This document shows, piece by piece, positions 8,868 through 16,344 of a DNA stretch of 24,410 bases (its first letter is position 1; each line of letters starts with the position of its first letter). The notes under the pieces are model-generated. The model did no database searches. It was not told where the DNA came from and saw only the letters and a program-made list of their open reading frames with translations. This DNA is from JBBRGK01 sp036741355 (GTDB taxonomy: Bacteria; Chloroflexota; Dehalococcoidia; CAUJGQ01), in the NCBI GenBank assembly GCA_036741355.1, contig DAINSK010000050.1, forward strand, positions 1 to 24,410, in the 5' to 3' direction. Made by a program: the position numbers and the translations under genes.

Positions 8868-8873
8868 GGAGGA
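8868..8873 (+). promoter_or_regulatory. Ribosome binding site of the lasso precursor
   Basis: GGAGGA lies four bases before ATG 8878 and seven before the in-frame GTG 8881. A strong site placed exactly at this short ORF supports its translation. The second spacing is the better one, so GTG 8881 could be the actual start; the core is unaffected. Confidence 0.7.
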
Positions 8874-8877
8874 ACCA

Positions 8878-9039
8878 ATGGTGGACTCGCCGCGCCCAAG
8901 AGTGAACCCTGTTCCCAGGTCCCTGGGGAAACAGGTGTATACCACGCCTGAGATAGTCGAATACGGCACCGTTGGAAGACTGACCCAGTCCGGTGGCGCT
9001 ACGACGGCAGACGTTGGCACCAGGAGGCACGGCGGATAA
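8878..9039 (+). CDS. Lasso peptide precursor (A), 53 aa
   Basis: This small ORF encodes a 53-residue precursor. The leader contains the recognition motif read by B1 proteins, YxxP(x)5G(x)4LT: Y21, P24, G30, L35 and T36 (QVYTTPEIVEYGTVGRLTQ). Lasso leaders carry a conserved Thr at position -2, so cleavage is predicted after Q37. That gives the core SGGATTADVGTRRHGG (residues 38-53). Asp is at core position 8, correct for an eight-residue Ser1-Asp8 macrolactam ring. The tail VGTRRHGG has no aromatic residue, so Arg12, Arg13 or His14 would have to act as steric plugs. The N-terminal part of the leader is rich in Pro and Arg. The ORF sits between C1 and the kinase gene with a strong ribosome site. 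The product's activity is unknown. Confidence 0.9.
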   Translation: MVDSPRPRVNPVPRSLGKQVYTTPEIVEYGTVGRLTQSGGATTADVGTRRHGG

Positions 9040-9290
9040 GCAGCTGTAATCGATGAAGTAATGTCAGTGAGCACGATTGCCATCGATTTGTGGCAACACA
9101 TCTAGACCAATCAAGCCATCCTGTGCTTCTAGCCGGTGCTTTCGAGCGCGCGAGCGCTCGGTATTCGCTGTAATGGGTCGCGCAACGGCAAATCTCGCCC
9201 CTCGCTCCCACCTCACGGTCCTCTGCATATGCCCAAGAGCACGATGCGCCGGGCGGTGGGCACCGATCGACCCTCGGGAAAGCGAGGAGC
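9040..9290 (+). other. Spacer between precursor and kinase, with hairpin
   Basis: No gene is supported here. A perfect inverted repeat at 9143-9160 (CGAGCG and CGCTCG around a six-base loop) could form a hairpin that limits transcription from the precursor into the kinase gene. It has no T-run, so it is not a textbook terminator. A 14-codon ORF at about 9061 and longer frames in both directions show no family pattern. A decayed gene cannot be excluded. Confidence 0.35.
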
Positions 9291-10238
9291 GTGGCACGGT
9301 ATCGGATCTATGGACTAACACTCGCGAGCGCCGAGCCGCTTCCAGAATTGCAGCCGGCTGAAGGGTCAATCGACTGCCGTTTCCGGCTGCTGGCCGCTTC
9401 CCCGGCTGAGCCGGCACCCGTGGACTGGTTTCATCGGTGGCTACTGCCGGATGATACCGTGGGCCTTATGTTTGCCAAACATGAAGGCGGCTATCTACTC
9501 CGCTTTCCTGGCACAGCGGATTTCCTGGTATCCCGCGATGGCCGTGAGATTTCGTCTTACTCACCACCGGAGTCAGCACCGGAAACGGTGCGGCACCTCC
9601 TGTTAGATACCGTGCTTCCACTGACGTTAAGCCTGCGGGGCGCGTTGGCGCTGCACGCCGGCGCTATCATGACTCCCCACGGTGCCATCGGCTTCGTAGG
9701 TCCGTCTGGTCGTGGAAAATCCACGCTGACCGCCAGCTTCTGTCGCGCCGGCTTTCGGCTGGTGACGGACGACTGTCTCGTCGTTAGAGAGCGTAGTGGC
9801 CGAATCTGCGCAGAGCCGAGCTATCCGGGTCTACGATTATGGCCGGAGAGTATGCACTCGCTTTACGAAACTCCACCTCCGACTATGCGGGTTACTCCGT
9901 ATGCGTCGAAGCTGCGCTTAGCCGCTGGACAGGGCGGCATTACGTTTGAAAACGGACTGGTCCCCTTACGCCGGCTCTTCCTTTTGGCTCCCGAAGTGGA
10001 TTTGGGAGAGTCACAAGAAGTCAGCATTTCACCCATCTCCCCGCGCGACGCCGTTATCGAATTGGTCCGATACGCATTCAAGCTCGACGTCACCGACCGC
10101 TCGCTGCTCCAGCATGAATTTGATCGCCTCACTCGGTTGGTGAAACATGTGCCGCTGCGAAGGCTCAGCTTTCCGCACGACCTCTCCCGACTGCCCCAAG
10201 TCCAGGCCAAGATCCTGGCAGATATAGCCCGGTCTTAA
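9291..10238 (+). CDS. HPr-kinase-like protein of the lasso locus (K)
   Basis: This 315-residue protein resembles the HPr Ser kinase/phosphatase C-terminal fold found in lasso clusters. The ATP site is Walker A G137-P-S-G-R-G-K-S-T145, preceded by LHAGAI (residues 121-126) and followed by RLVTDDCLVV, whose D160/D161 are the expected metal or catalytic acids. The N-terminal 110 residues are a variable domain. In paeninodin-type systems the homologous kinase phosphorylates the C-terminal Ser of the precursor; here the precursor ends in Gly-Gly, so the target must differ. GTG 9291 is used, with a GA-rich ribosome region close upstream. It is on the same strand as C1 and A but 251 bases downstream, and converges on C2 with a 27-base gap. 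Kinase activity is inferred from motifs. Confidence 0.82.
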   Translation: MARYRIYGLTLASAEPLPELQPAEGSIDCRFRLLAASPAEPAPVDWFHRWLLPDDTVGLMFAKHEGGYLLRFPGTADFLVSRDGREISSYSPPESAPETVRHLLLDTVLPLTLSLRGALALHAGAIMTPHGAIGFVGPSGRGKSTLTASFCRAGFRLVTDDCLVVRERSGRICAEPSYPGLRLWPESMHSLYETPPPTMRVTPYASKLRLAAGQGGITFENGLVPLRRLFLLAPEVDLGESQEVSISPISPRDAVIELVRYAFKLDVTDRSLLQHEFDRLTRLVKHVPLRRLSFPHDLSRLPQVQAKILADIARS

Positions 10239-10265
10239 TCGCGGCATTTAACCGACCGGCCTTCC

Positions 10266-12145
10266 CTACCATCGCAAATATCGTTCGAATCGGCACGCCC
10301 AAATTCCGAGCGCGACTGGCAGCAGCGCCTCCCTCCAAAAGGCGGCGCGATATCCGCCGGACCCGGCATAGTAGTGCGCATACCATCGACGCAGTTCGTT
10401 CTGGTCGATGATGCCGGCCGCACCGGTGACTAGCAGGGCGTTCACGATAGACGATATAACCGGCCGCAGCCCGTCTTGAAGCCGCTCTCGCTCTGGAGAG
10501 ACAAAACCCTGTTTATCCTTGCCCCAAGCGATTGCGGGCGGCAACAGCGGCTCCATCGTATTCCGGAGAATCCATTTCGTCCACCCGTCACGCAGTTTGA
10601 CGTTTCCGGGCAACGCATGTAGCAGGGAGACCAGGCGGTAATCCAGAAACGGTGCGCGTATTTCCCGCGACCATGCCATCGACATCCTGTCTTCCGAGTG
10701 GAGAATCGCCGGTATCGAGCCGCGATACAGGTCCTCGACCTCACGGCTGCTGATGTCCATCGGGGTGTGAATGCTTCGAATGCTGGACGTCGATTCCTTC
10801 AGCAGCGGTCCGCCAATATCGATGCTATCGGTCCGGACCCGCCTGGCGACGAAATGCCGGATATCTGCAAAGCGATAGTCTCGTATCACCGTACCATGTC
10901 GCAGGAAGCCCGCCAGGTTATGGGCCGTCTCTACCAGATTCCCCTGCCTGATCAGCCGCGCTACATGGCGCACCGCATCGGACTGGTAGCCAAGCAACAG
11001 TTCGTCCGCGCCTTGCCCGCTCAAGAGCACGGTCACGCCCAGTTCCTTCGCGCGCTTCATGAGCAAGAACTGGGCGACGCTGCCGAAGGTACCGAGCGGC
11101 TCCTCGTTGAACCAGGCCGTTTCGTCCAGCAATGAAAAGACTTCGTTTAGGTCGGAGCCCATCCGGACCTTGTGCACGGGCTGACCGAGATGGAGGGCCA
11201 TCAGGTCGATCCAGGGTTCTTCACTGTACCTTTGGTCGTCGCAACGGCAGACAACAGGTGCAAATCGCAGTCACGGCCGTTGATGGCCCGGACAGTGGCG
11301 GCAATAGACGACGAATCGACGCCACCGGACAGGAGCACGCCGACCGGGACGTCGCTTCGCAGCCGGAGCTTCACCGCATCGGTGAAGGCATTGCGGACGC
11401 ACTCGACGAGGTCGCCCGGGCTCTCGTACGTTGGCGGGAGAGGCGAGAGAGCCCAGTACGGCTGCTGTGCAGCGCACCGCGGCCCCGTATCGGCAATCGA
11501 AATTTCCATATAGTGGCCCGCGGCTAGCTTCTCGATGCCCGCAAAGAACGTCTGGTCGTCGGCATCTAACCGATGTTGGCGAAGAAAGCGCCCGGCCACC
11601 GTGGCATTGATCGTGAATCGCGTTCCGCTGCCTTCCAGGATTGCCTTGATCTCCGACGCAAACAGGAGCGATCGTTCGCCCGCGTAGAAATACAGCGGTT
11701 TGACGCCGAATCGATCGCGCGCCAGCAAGACCGATGACCGGTCCAGGTCGATGAAGGCAAGTCCCCACATTCCGTTGAACCGGGTGAGCGCCGCTTTACC
11801 CCATAGCCTGAGTGCTTCGAGTACGACTTCGGTGTCGCAGGACGACCGAAATGTCCAGCCAAGCGCGCGCAGCTCGTTCCGCAACTCTATGTAGTTGTAG
11901 ACTTCACCATTGAAGGCAAGCACGAAACGACCGCAGGCGGACACCATTGGCTGGTGGCCGGCGGATGAGCCATCGAGGACGGCGAGGCGGCTGGCGCCCA
12001 GCAAAACTTCAGTCTCGCTGACGGTTTCGCTCCAGACGCCCTCGTCGTCCGGGCCGCGGTGAGCTTGTGCGAACAGCATTCGACGGAGCGCCGGACAGGC
12101 GAGCCCGCTACCTGGCGAACCGATAATTCCTACGATCCCACACAA
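10266..12145 (-). pseudogene. Second asparagine-synthetase-type cyclase (C2), frameshifted
   Basis: This asparagine synthetase homolog (about 626 codons, a normal length) is split into two frames. Starting at TTG 12145 gives MCGIVGI, so Cys2 is present, unlike C1; GAGG lies eight bases upstream. A GTG at 12166 would give a longer start and bury the Cys. The 5' part has NGEVYNYIELR, ARDRFGVKPLYF and the pyrophosphate loop LSGGVDSSS. The frame then fails near 11239-11243. The 3' frame already reads DDQRYSEEPWIDLM before its ATG at 11201, then AWFNEEPLG and LLSGQGADELL, so one missing base explains the break. The 5' frame ends in TGA overlapping that ATG (TGATG). It follows B2 by 35 bases in the B1-B2-C2 operon. 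Sequencing error, recent decay or a coupled split gene all remain possible. Confidence 0.8.
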
Positions 12146-12180
12146 TGGCAGGGCCTCGCTGCGCACCGGTTACTGAAACA

Positions 12181-12612
12181 TCAGCCAAGCGGCACTTGAC
12201 GAAGCGGCGCATAGAGGTCAACGTCATCGCCACCAACTACCGCACCACAACACTCTACCCACGCGTGCGCCAACAGTGGTGCGGAACCGGCTTTCGACAC
12301 GCCGATGCGCAGCCGCGCCTCGTGTCCGGCCCGCGAAAGCAGGAATTGAATCGTGATTGCCCGGGTAAGGCAGGTCGAACCGGGAACCGCGCGGGCTGCC
12401 CGTACAACCGCCCGCGCCACCGATTCGGGCTGAACCGACTCAGCCGTTCCGCCGGCACGGTGGCTCGGAGCGAACCTGTCACATACCCGGCGCAACCGTT
12501 GGATGCCGAAAAGGGCCAGCGCCGGCCGGCATAGCGACAGCAACAACGCGGCTTCCAGGAATAAGCGTCGCTCGGTGGGCGCCAGGTCCAGTACGCGGCG
12601 GAGTTCACGCAT
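12181..12612 (-). CDS. Lasso peptide leader protease B2 (transglutaminase-like)
   Basis: This 143-residue protein matches the B2 family (Transglut_core3, PF13471), a cysteine protease that removes the leader from the lasso precursor. The Cys-His-Asp triad is visible: C81 in STCLTRA, H116 in LLAHAWVE and an Asp at 129/130 in VVGGDDVD. The N-terminal 60 residues are the usual helical part. The ATG (12612) lies inside the end of B1 with an eight-base overlap, so the two are translationally coupled. In such split systems B2 works as a complex with B1, which presents the leader. The length is normal for a stand-alone B2 and nothing is missing. Confidence 0.9.
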   Translation of the reverse strand: MRELRRVLDLAPTERRLFLEAALLLSLCRPALALFGIQRLRRVCDRFAPSHRAGGTAESVQPESVARAVVRAARAVPGSTCLTRAITIQFLLSRAGHEARLRIGVSKAGSAPLLAHAWVECCGAVVGGDDVDLYAPLRQVPLG

Positions 12613-12892
12613 CCGTCACCTCAGCCAGGCCGCGATCGATCAGGTCCGCGACAAGTGCTCGGACGTCACACTCACAGCTCTCGGTGTCGACGTCATAGTC
12701 CGAGAGGATGGCGTCCCGAACTGCACCCAGCGTCCGCGGTTCCTGGATCAAGGTCCAAATCCGCGCGCCGACTGCCTCAAGCCCGTAGTAAATGCCATCC
12801 TTCAGCCCAAGAATGATGGCCTCGCCGCCGAGGTCGGTCGAAACCTGCTCCCGCGACGCCACAACGGTGCTCGCGGCCGTTAACCCCATCAC
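12605..12892 (-). CDS. Lasso peptide B1, PqqD-like recognition element
   Basis: This 95-residue protein is a PqqD-like RiPP recognition element (PF05402 fold). The typical pattern is present: STDLGGEAIILGLKDGIYYG (residues 18-37, beta strands), VGARIWTLIQEPRT (41-54, first helix), AILSDYDVDTE and VRALVADLIDRGLAEV. It binds the precursor's YxxP...LT leader through an edge strand and delivers it to B2 and the cyclase. ATG 12892 is used; GGAGG about 11 bases upstream, or a GTG three bases earlier at better spacing, leaves a one-codon uncertainty. It opens a minus-strand group with B2 and C2, 47 bases downstream of the Uma2-family gene. Confidence 0.92.
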   Translation of the reverse strand: MMGLTAASTVVASREQVSTDLGGEAIILGLKDGIYYGLEAVGARIWTLIQEPRTLGAVRDAILSDYDVDTESCECDVRALVADLIDRGLAEVTDA

Positions 12893-12919
12893 TACTTCGT
12901 CCTCCGTTGTCCTTCGTCT

Positions 12920-12933
12920 GCCGGCATGCCGGC
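12920..12933. repeat. Perfect palindrome between Uma2 gene and B1
   Basis: GCCGGCATGCCGGC is a perfect 14-base palindrome within the 47-base gap between the Uma2-family stop and the B1 start. It may act as a weak terminator, a processing hairpin or an operator. No T-run follows in the direction of transcription. Confidence 0.4.
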
Positions 12934-12939
12934 GGGCGC

Positions 12940-13497
12940 CTACGCCTCAAACAACGCATCGAGATCGATGCTCACATTGGGGAGCGCAATCGGAACGACG
13001 ATGCCCCCGCGATAAAGCGTTTCCGTATAACTGCCGTCCGGTTGCAACCGCCAGGCGGTGAGCGTGTGCTCGTAGGGATGCAGTCTCCAGATCTCGGCGT
13101 CGCCGCGCAATTTATACTCTTGCAACTTGGTCTCCACGTCGTAGTCGCCGGTCGAAAGCGACCAAACTTCGACCACTAATGGCATGGGCTCTTCGTACAC
13201 TTCGAGCCGGTCGCGACCAAGCCGTTCGCGCGCTTTCCGGACCAGTGCTCGGGGGATGACCGTCACGTCCGGGATGTAGAACGACCCCGTGGACACCCGC
13301 AGCCGGGTCGCGTTCATATCGACTGCATATTCTTTACGATCGAGTTGGGCATGCAACTCCTCGACCAATGTCCGCATGGCACTATTGTGTTCGTTCGTCA
13401 TGCCGGGCTTTTGCCGCAGACGGCCGCGGTCGAGTTCCCACTGGCCATCGGGATCCTCCAGCGCCACCTGTTCGTAGGTTTTTGTACTGACGACCAT
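12940..13497 (-). CDS. Uma2-family (DUF820) PD-(D/E)XK-like protein, copy 1
   Basis: This 185-residue Uma2-family protein (PF05685) has a restriction-endonuclease-like fold; most members have no known function. The family core is visible as SFYIPDVTVIP, then PLVVEVWSLSTGDYDVETKLQEYKLRGDAEIWRL with the E...K-type acidic and basic residues. ATG 13497 is chosen because it aligns with the paralog at 14101 (both begin MVVS.KTYEQVALEDPDGQWEL) and has GAGGG about seven bases before the start. The longer start at 13584 only reads into the neighbouring gene's end. The two copies are nearly identical at both termini and divergent in the middle. Confidence 0.85.
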   Translation of the reverse strand: MVVSTKTYEQVALEDPDGQWELDRGRLRQKPGMTNEHNSAMRTLVEELHAQLDRKEYAVDMNATRLRVSTGSFYIPDVTVIPRALVRKARERLGRDRLEVYEEPMPLVVEVWSLSTGDYDVETKLQEYKLRGDAEIWRLHPYEHTLTAWRLQPDGSYTETLYRGGIVVPIALPNVSIDLDALFEA

Positions 13498-13546
13498 CTT
13501 TTTTCCCTCGGTGATCCCATGACCGACCAATGGCACTCTTGGGCAC

Positions 13547-14101
13547 TTAAGCCTCAAACAATGCGTCGAGATCGATGCCCACATTGGGGAGAGCGATCGG
13601 AACGACGATACCTCCGCGATAAAGCGATTCCGTATAGCTGCCGTCTGGCTGACGCCGCCAGGCCGTCAGCGTGCGCTCGTACGGATGCAGGCGCCAGATC
13701 TCGGCGTCGCCGCGCAATTTATACTCTTGCAGGTTCACTTCGACGTCGTAGTCGCCCGTAGAGGGTGACCACACCTCCACTACCAGCGGCAGCGACTCTT
13801 CATAGACCTCCAACCCCGTAGCACGGTCCTTCTGCCCTCGCCGTGCCAAGGCCACAGGGATTACCGCAAGATCGGGAATGTAGTACGAGCCCGTAGTTAT
13901 ATGGACGCGGCTTAGGTCCATCGCCCCCTCGAACTCGAACTCGTCTAGCTGTTTGGTGAGCCGAATAGCCAGCTTTCGTATGGTGCGATTGTGATCAAAC
14001 GTCATACCGGGCTTCTGCCGCAGGCAACCGTGGTAAAGCTCCCACTGGCCATCGGGATCCTCCAACGCCACCTGCTCGTACGTCTTGGCACTGACGACCA
14101 T
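13547..14101 (-). CDS. Uma2-family (DUF820) PD-(D/E)XK-like protein, copy 2
   Basis: This 184-residue paralog of the gene 49 bases downstream has the same Uma2 layout: SYYIPDLAVIP and PLVVEVWSPSTGDYDVEVNLQ, ending IALPNVGIDLDALFEA. The central part (residues about 35-110) differs strongly from copy 1, while the first 32 and last 70 residues are almost the same. That suggests tandem duplication followed by gene conversion of the ends, or selection for a variable middle. GGGGGA about eight bases before ATG 14101 serves as ribosome site. Uma2 genes commonly multiply within genomes; no link to the lasso pathway is established, only proximity. Confidence 0.85.
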   Translation of the reverse strand: MVVSAKTYEQVALEDPDGQWELYHGCLRQKPGMTFDHNRTIRKLAIRLTKQLDEFEFEGAMDLSRVHITTGSYYIPDLAVIPVALARRGQKDRATGLEVYEESLPLVVEVWSPSTGDYDVEVNLQEYKLRGDAEIWRLHPYERTLTAWRRQPDGSYTESLYRGGIVVPIALPNVGIDLDALFEA

Positions 14102-14163
14102 ACTGCTGTCCCCCGGAACCCCTTCGACTGCCCGGTTGCGGGCCCGATTGCCTGCTGCCTAGA

Positions 14164-14658
14164 TCACCCACCGCCTCGCCCCGACAGGATACCGACAAAC
14201 AGGAGCGCCAGCACGACAATTGTTATCCAAGTATAAAGATGGTCGCCTTCGATGGCGAACGCGACAATCGAGACGGCCACCCGCAACACGGGCGTGGCAA
14301 GCAGGATCATCAAGCCAAGCATAATCACGCCGAACGCCTGACCGTGGCGCAGCGAAAGCAACGCGTCGCCGTAGGATGAGATCGAAGCCGGCTGGCCGCG
14401 AAGACCGTCCTTCAGCAGTCCGTTGAGGCCTCCTACATGGGCACGGGTCAACGCGGTATGGTCGGTGACCACCAGCATGACCAGACCGGCGACTATGGTG
14501 ACGATGCTCGCCCAGACCCCGACCCGGAGCAGCCAGGAGACGATGATCTCGATTGGCCCGTCTGACAGCCGCCGGCGCGCCGCAACGGCCGAAGCGGGCA
14601 CGGCCGGGCCGTCGGTCCTCGGCGGCGCGAGTGGGGTTTGCTCACCTTCCACACCCAT
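14164..14658 (-). CDS. DUF1634 membrane protein
   Basis: This 164-residue protein of the DUF1634 family (PF07843) has a Pro/Ala-rich cytosolic N-terminus of about 35 residues and three predicted membrane segments: VWASIVTIVAGLVMLVV, FGVIMLGLMILLATPVL, and YTWITIVVLALLFVGIL. DUF1634 proteins are commonly encoded beside TauE/SafE permeases, as here, where the start lies three bases after the permease stop. A partner or accessory subunit of that permease is likely, but its biochemical role is unknown. Confidence 0.85.
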   Translation of the reverse strand: MGVEGEQTPLAPPRTDGPAVPASAVAARRRLSDGPIEIIVSWLLRVGVWASIVTIVAGLVMLVVTDHTALTRAHVGGLNGLLKDGLRGQPASISSYGDALLSLRHGQAFGVIMLGLMILLATPVLRVAVSIVAFAIEGDHLYTWITIVVLALLFVGILSGRGGG

Positions 14659-14661
14659 CCG

Positions 14662-15501
14662 CTAGTACCGTATCCCCTTCCACAGCATCTCCAACGTGAT
14701 CATCACCAGAACGATGAGAAACGTCCTGCGGATCGCGATGCTGCGCAGGTTGCCGAGCAGCTTTGTGCCCAGCGTAGCGCCCAGGAGGACACCCACCGCA
14801 ACCGGGCCGGCCAGCAGCGGGTTGATCTGCCCCCTGGCAAAGTAGACGCTCGCGCTCGCCGCCGCCGTCACACCGATCATGAAATTGCTGGTCGCGGTGG
14901 ATACCTTTATGGGCAGCCGCATGGCAAGGTCCATCGCGGGCACTTTAAGCGCACCGCTGCCGATGCCCAGCAGCCCAGAGACAGCCCCCGCCACGTACAT
15001 CAACGCCAGCCCCGTGCGGGCCCCCGTCACCTGGTACACCACTTCCCGGTCGATCGCCTTGTCGTAATAGCTGCTCGCCAGCCGCAGACGCTTCGACCAG
15101 GGGTCGGCCGGCGTGAGCGCCGACGACTCGTCGTGGCGTTTGCGGAGCATGGCCGTCGCCGAGTACCCGAGTACGGTCGCAAAGATCAGGTACAGCCATC
15201 TTCCTTCGAGCACTCCGGCAAGGTAGGCACCTGTCAAGGCTCCGGCGGTCGTGGCCAGCTCGAGAAACATACCAACGCGGATGTTTGACAAGTGGTCGCG
15301 CACGTAGGCGGCCGCTGCGCCCGAACTGGTGGCGATCACGGAGACGATGCTTGCGCCGATCGCGAAGCGGATATCGACGCCGAGGAAGGTCGTCAACGCC
15401 GGAATGACGATGATGCCGCCGCCCAGCCCCAGCAGCGACCCGAATAGCCCTGCTGCCGTCGCGACGAACAAGATGATGATGATGTAGAGGAGCGGCGACA
15501 T
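14662..15501 (-). CDS. TauE/SafE family permease
   Basis: This membrane protein of the sulfite/organosulfur anion exporter family TauE/SafE (PF01925) has about 279 residues and seven to nine membrane segments. The two family repeats open with GLFGSLLGLGGGIIVIPAL near the N-terminus and GAVSGLLGIGSGALKVPAM in the second half. ATG 15501 (MSPLLYIII) is preferred to the longer start at 15525 because AGAGGA sits four to five bases upstream and no coding signal precedes it. It follows the GntR regulator by 10 bases and precedes DUF1634 by three, forming a three-gene operon. The substrate cannot be told from sequence. A remnant of a second copy of this gene's 5' end lies at 16620-16747. Confidence 0.9.
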   Translation of the reverse strand: MSPLLYIIIILFVATAAGLFGSLLGLGGGIIVIPALTTFLGVDIRFAIGASIVSVIATSSGAAAAYVRDHLSNIRVGMFLELATTAGALTGAYLAGVLEGRWLYLIFATVLGYSATAMLRKRHDESSALTPADPWSKRLRLASSYYDKAIDREVVYQVTGARTGLALMYVAGAVSGLLGIGSGALKVPAMDLAMRLPIKVSTATSNFMIGVTAAASASVYFARGQINPLLAGPVAVGVLLGATLGTKLLGNLRSIAIRRTFLIVLVMITLEMLWKGIRY

Positions 15502-15511
15502 CGGTTCCTCT

Positions 15512-16279
15512 TTAGCGCCGGCCACCGGGGGCCGACTGGCCTCGCACCAATTCCACCGAGTAGAGGTAGCGGTCGCCGCAGATCAGGCTACGGCGCCACT
15601 CGACGGGCTCCGTGCCCGCTACACCGATGCGATCAACCTGAAACGCGGCCGCATTGCGCCGCTGTCGTAGGAGACCGGCTCCCCGCGACCGCAGGTTTAC
15701 GGGTCTGATCCCTTCCTGCGCTGAGGTAATGAGGATGCCGCAATGCCGTTCAAGCAACTCGTACAGCGGCTCGGTCAAATCGGCATCACGAAGCAGGACG
15801 GAGCAACGGCCGGCAGGCAGGACGATCTCCTCTAACACCAACGGCACCCCATCGAGCAGACGGAGCCGCTCCAGTTCGACGGTCGCCGCGTCGGGACGCA
15901 AATGCAGCCGGTCGGCCGCCTCCGGCGAGGCACGACCTTCGCGACTGGCAAGAAGAGCCGTTGAAAGGACAAGGCCCGACCGCGCCGCCAGGTCAGCGAA
16001 CGTGTACAGTCCGTGGAGCGGCTGCTCCAAGTCGGGTCGCGCGATAGTTGTGCCGATACCGCGCCGCCGGCTCAGCAGACCTTCTGCTACCAGCGTTGCG
16101 ATGCCCTGCCGCACCGTCGCCCGGCTGAGGCCGAACTCGCCGGCGAGTACTGTTTCCGGTGGCAGTAGATCCCCCGAACGGTAGTGGCCGGATGCGATCT
16201 GCTGTCGCAGCGCCCCTGTCAACTGGTGATGCAGCGGCACGGGCGTCGAACGGTCGAGGAGGCCAGCCGATGCGAGCAC
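15512..16279 (-). CDS. GntR/HutC-type transcriptional regulator (UTRA)
   Basis: This regulator has an N-terminal GntR winged helix (PVPLHHQLTGALRQQIASG to LSRATVRQGIATLVAEGLLSRRRGIGT) and a C-terminal UTRA ligand domain (PF07702) of the HutC subfamily. GTG 16279 is chosen: GGAG lies five bases upstream, and the protein then begins VLASAGLLDRSTPVPLHHQL, normal for the family (about 255 residues). A longer frame from 16363 would translate through a palindromic operator candidate at 16325-16344, which makes that start unlikely. It heads the operon with TauE/SafE and DUF1634, so it probably represses them and itself until a small effector binds. The effector is unknown. Confidence 0.88.
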   Translation of the reverse strand: MLASAGLLDRSTPVPLHHQLTGALRQQIASGHYRSGDLLPPETVLAGEFGLSRATVRQGIATLVAEGLLSRRRGIGTTIARPDLEQPLHGLYTFADLAARSGLVLSTALLASREGRASPEAADRLHLRPDAATVELERLRLLDGVPLVLEEIVLPAGRCSVLLRDADLTEPLYELLERHCGILITSAQEGIRPVNLRSRGAGLLRQRRNAAAFQVDRIGVAGTEPVEWRRSLICGDRYLYSVELVRGQSAPGGRR

Positions 16280-16324
16280 AAGTGCTCCAGTAACGTCGCT
16301 GTGTGTCGCCGGGCGGAGACGATA

Positions 16325-16344
16325 ATGTACGAATGTCCGTACAT
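16325..16344. promoter_or_regulatory. Inverted repeat, probable GntR operator
   Basis: ATGTACG and CGTACAT flank a six-base centre, a perfect palindrome 46 bases upstream of the preferred GTG start of the GntR gene. HutC/GntR operators are commonly symmetric GT...AC sites, so autoregulation is likely. Confidence 0.55.

Noticed and set aside
9064..9417. Reading frames between precursor and kinase as a decayed B2 or second precursor
   Set aside because: A loose Cys...Arg...Gly spacing can be read, but there is no HAWVE, no GD motif and no YxxP leader, so the resemblance is not above chance.
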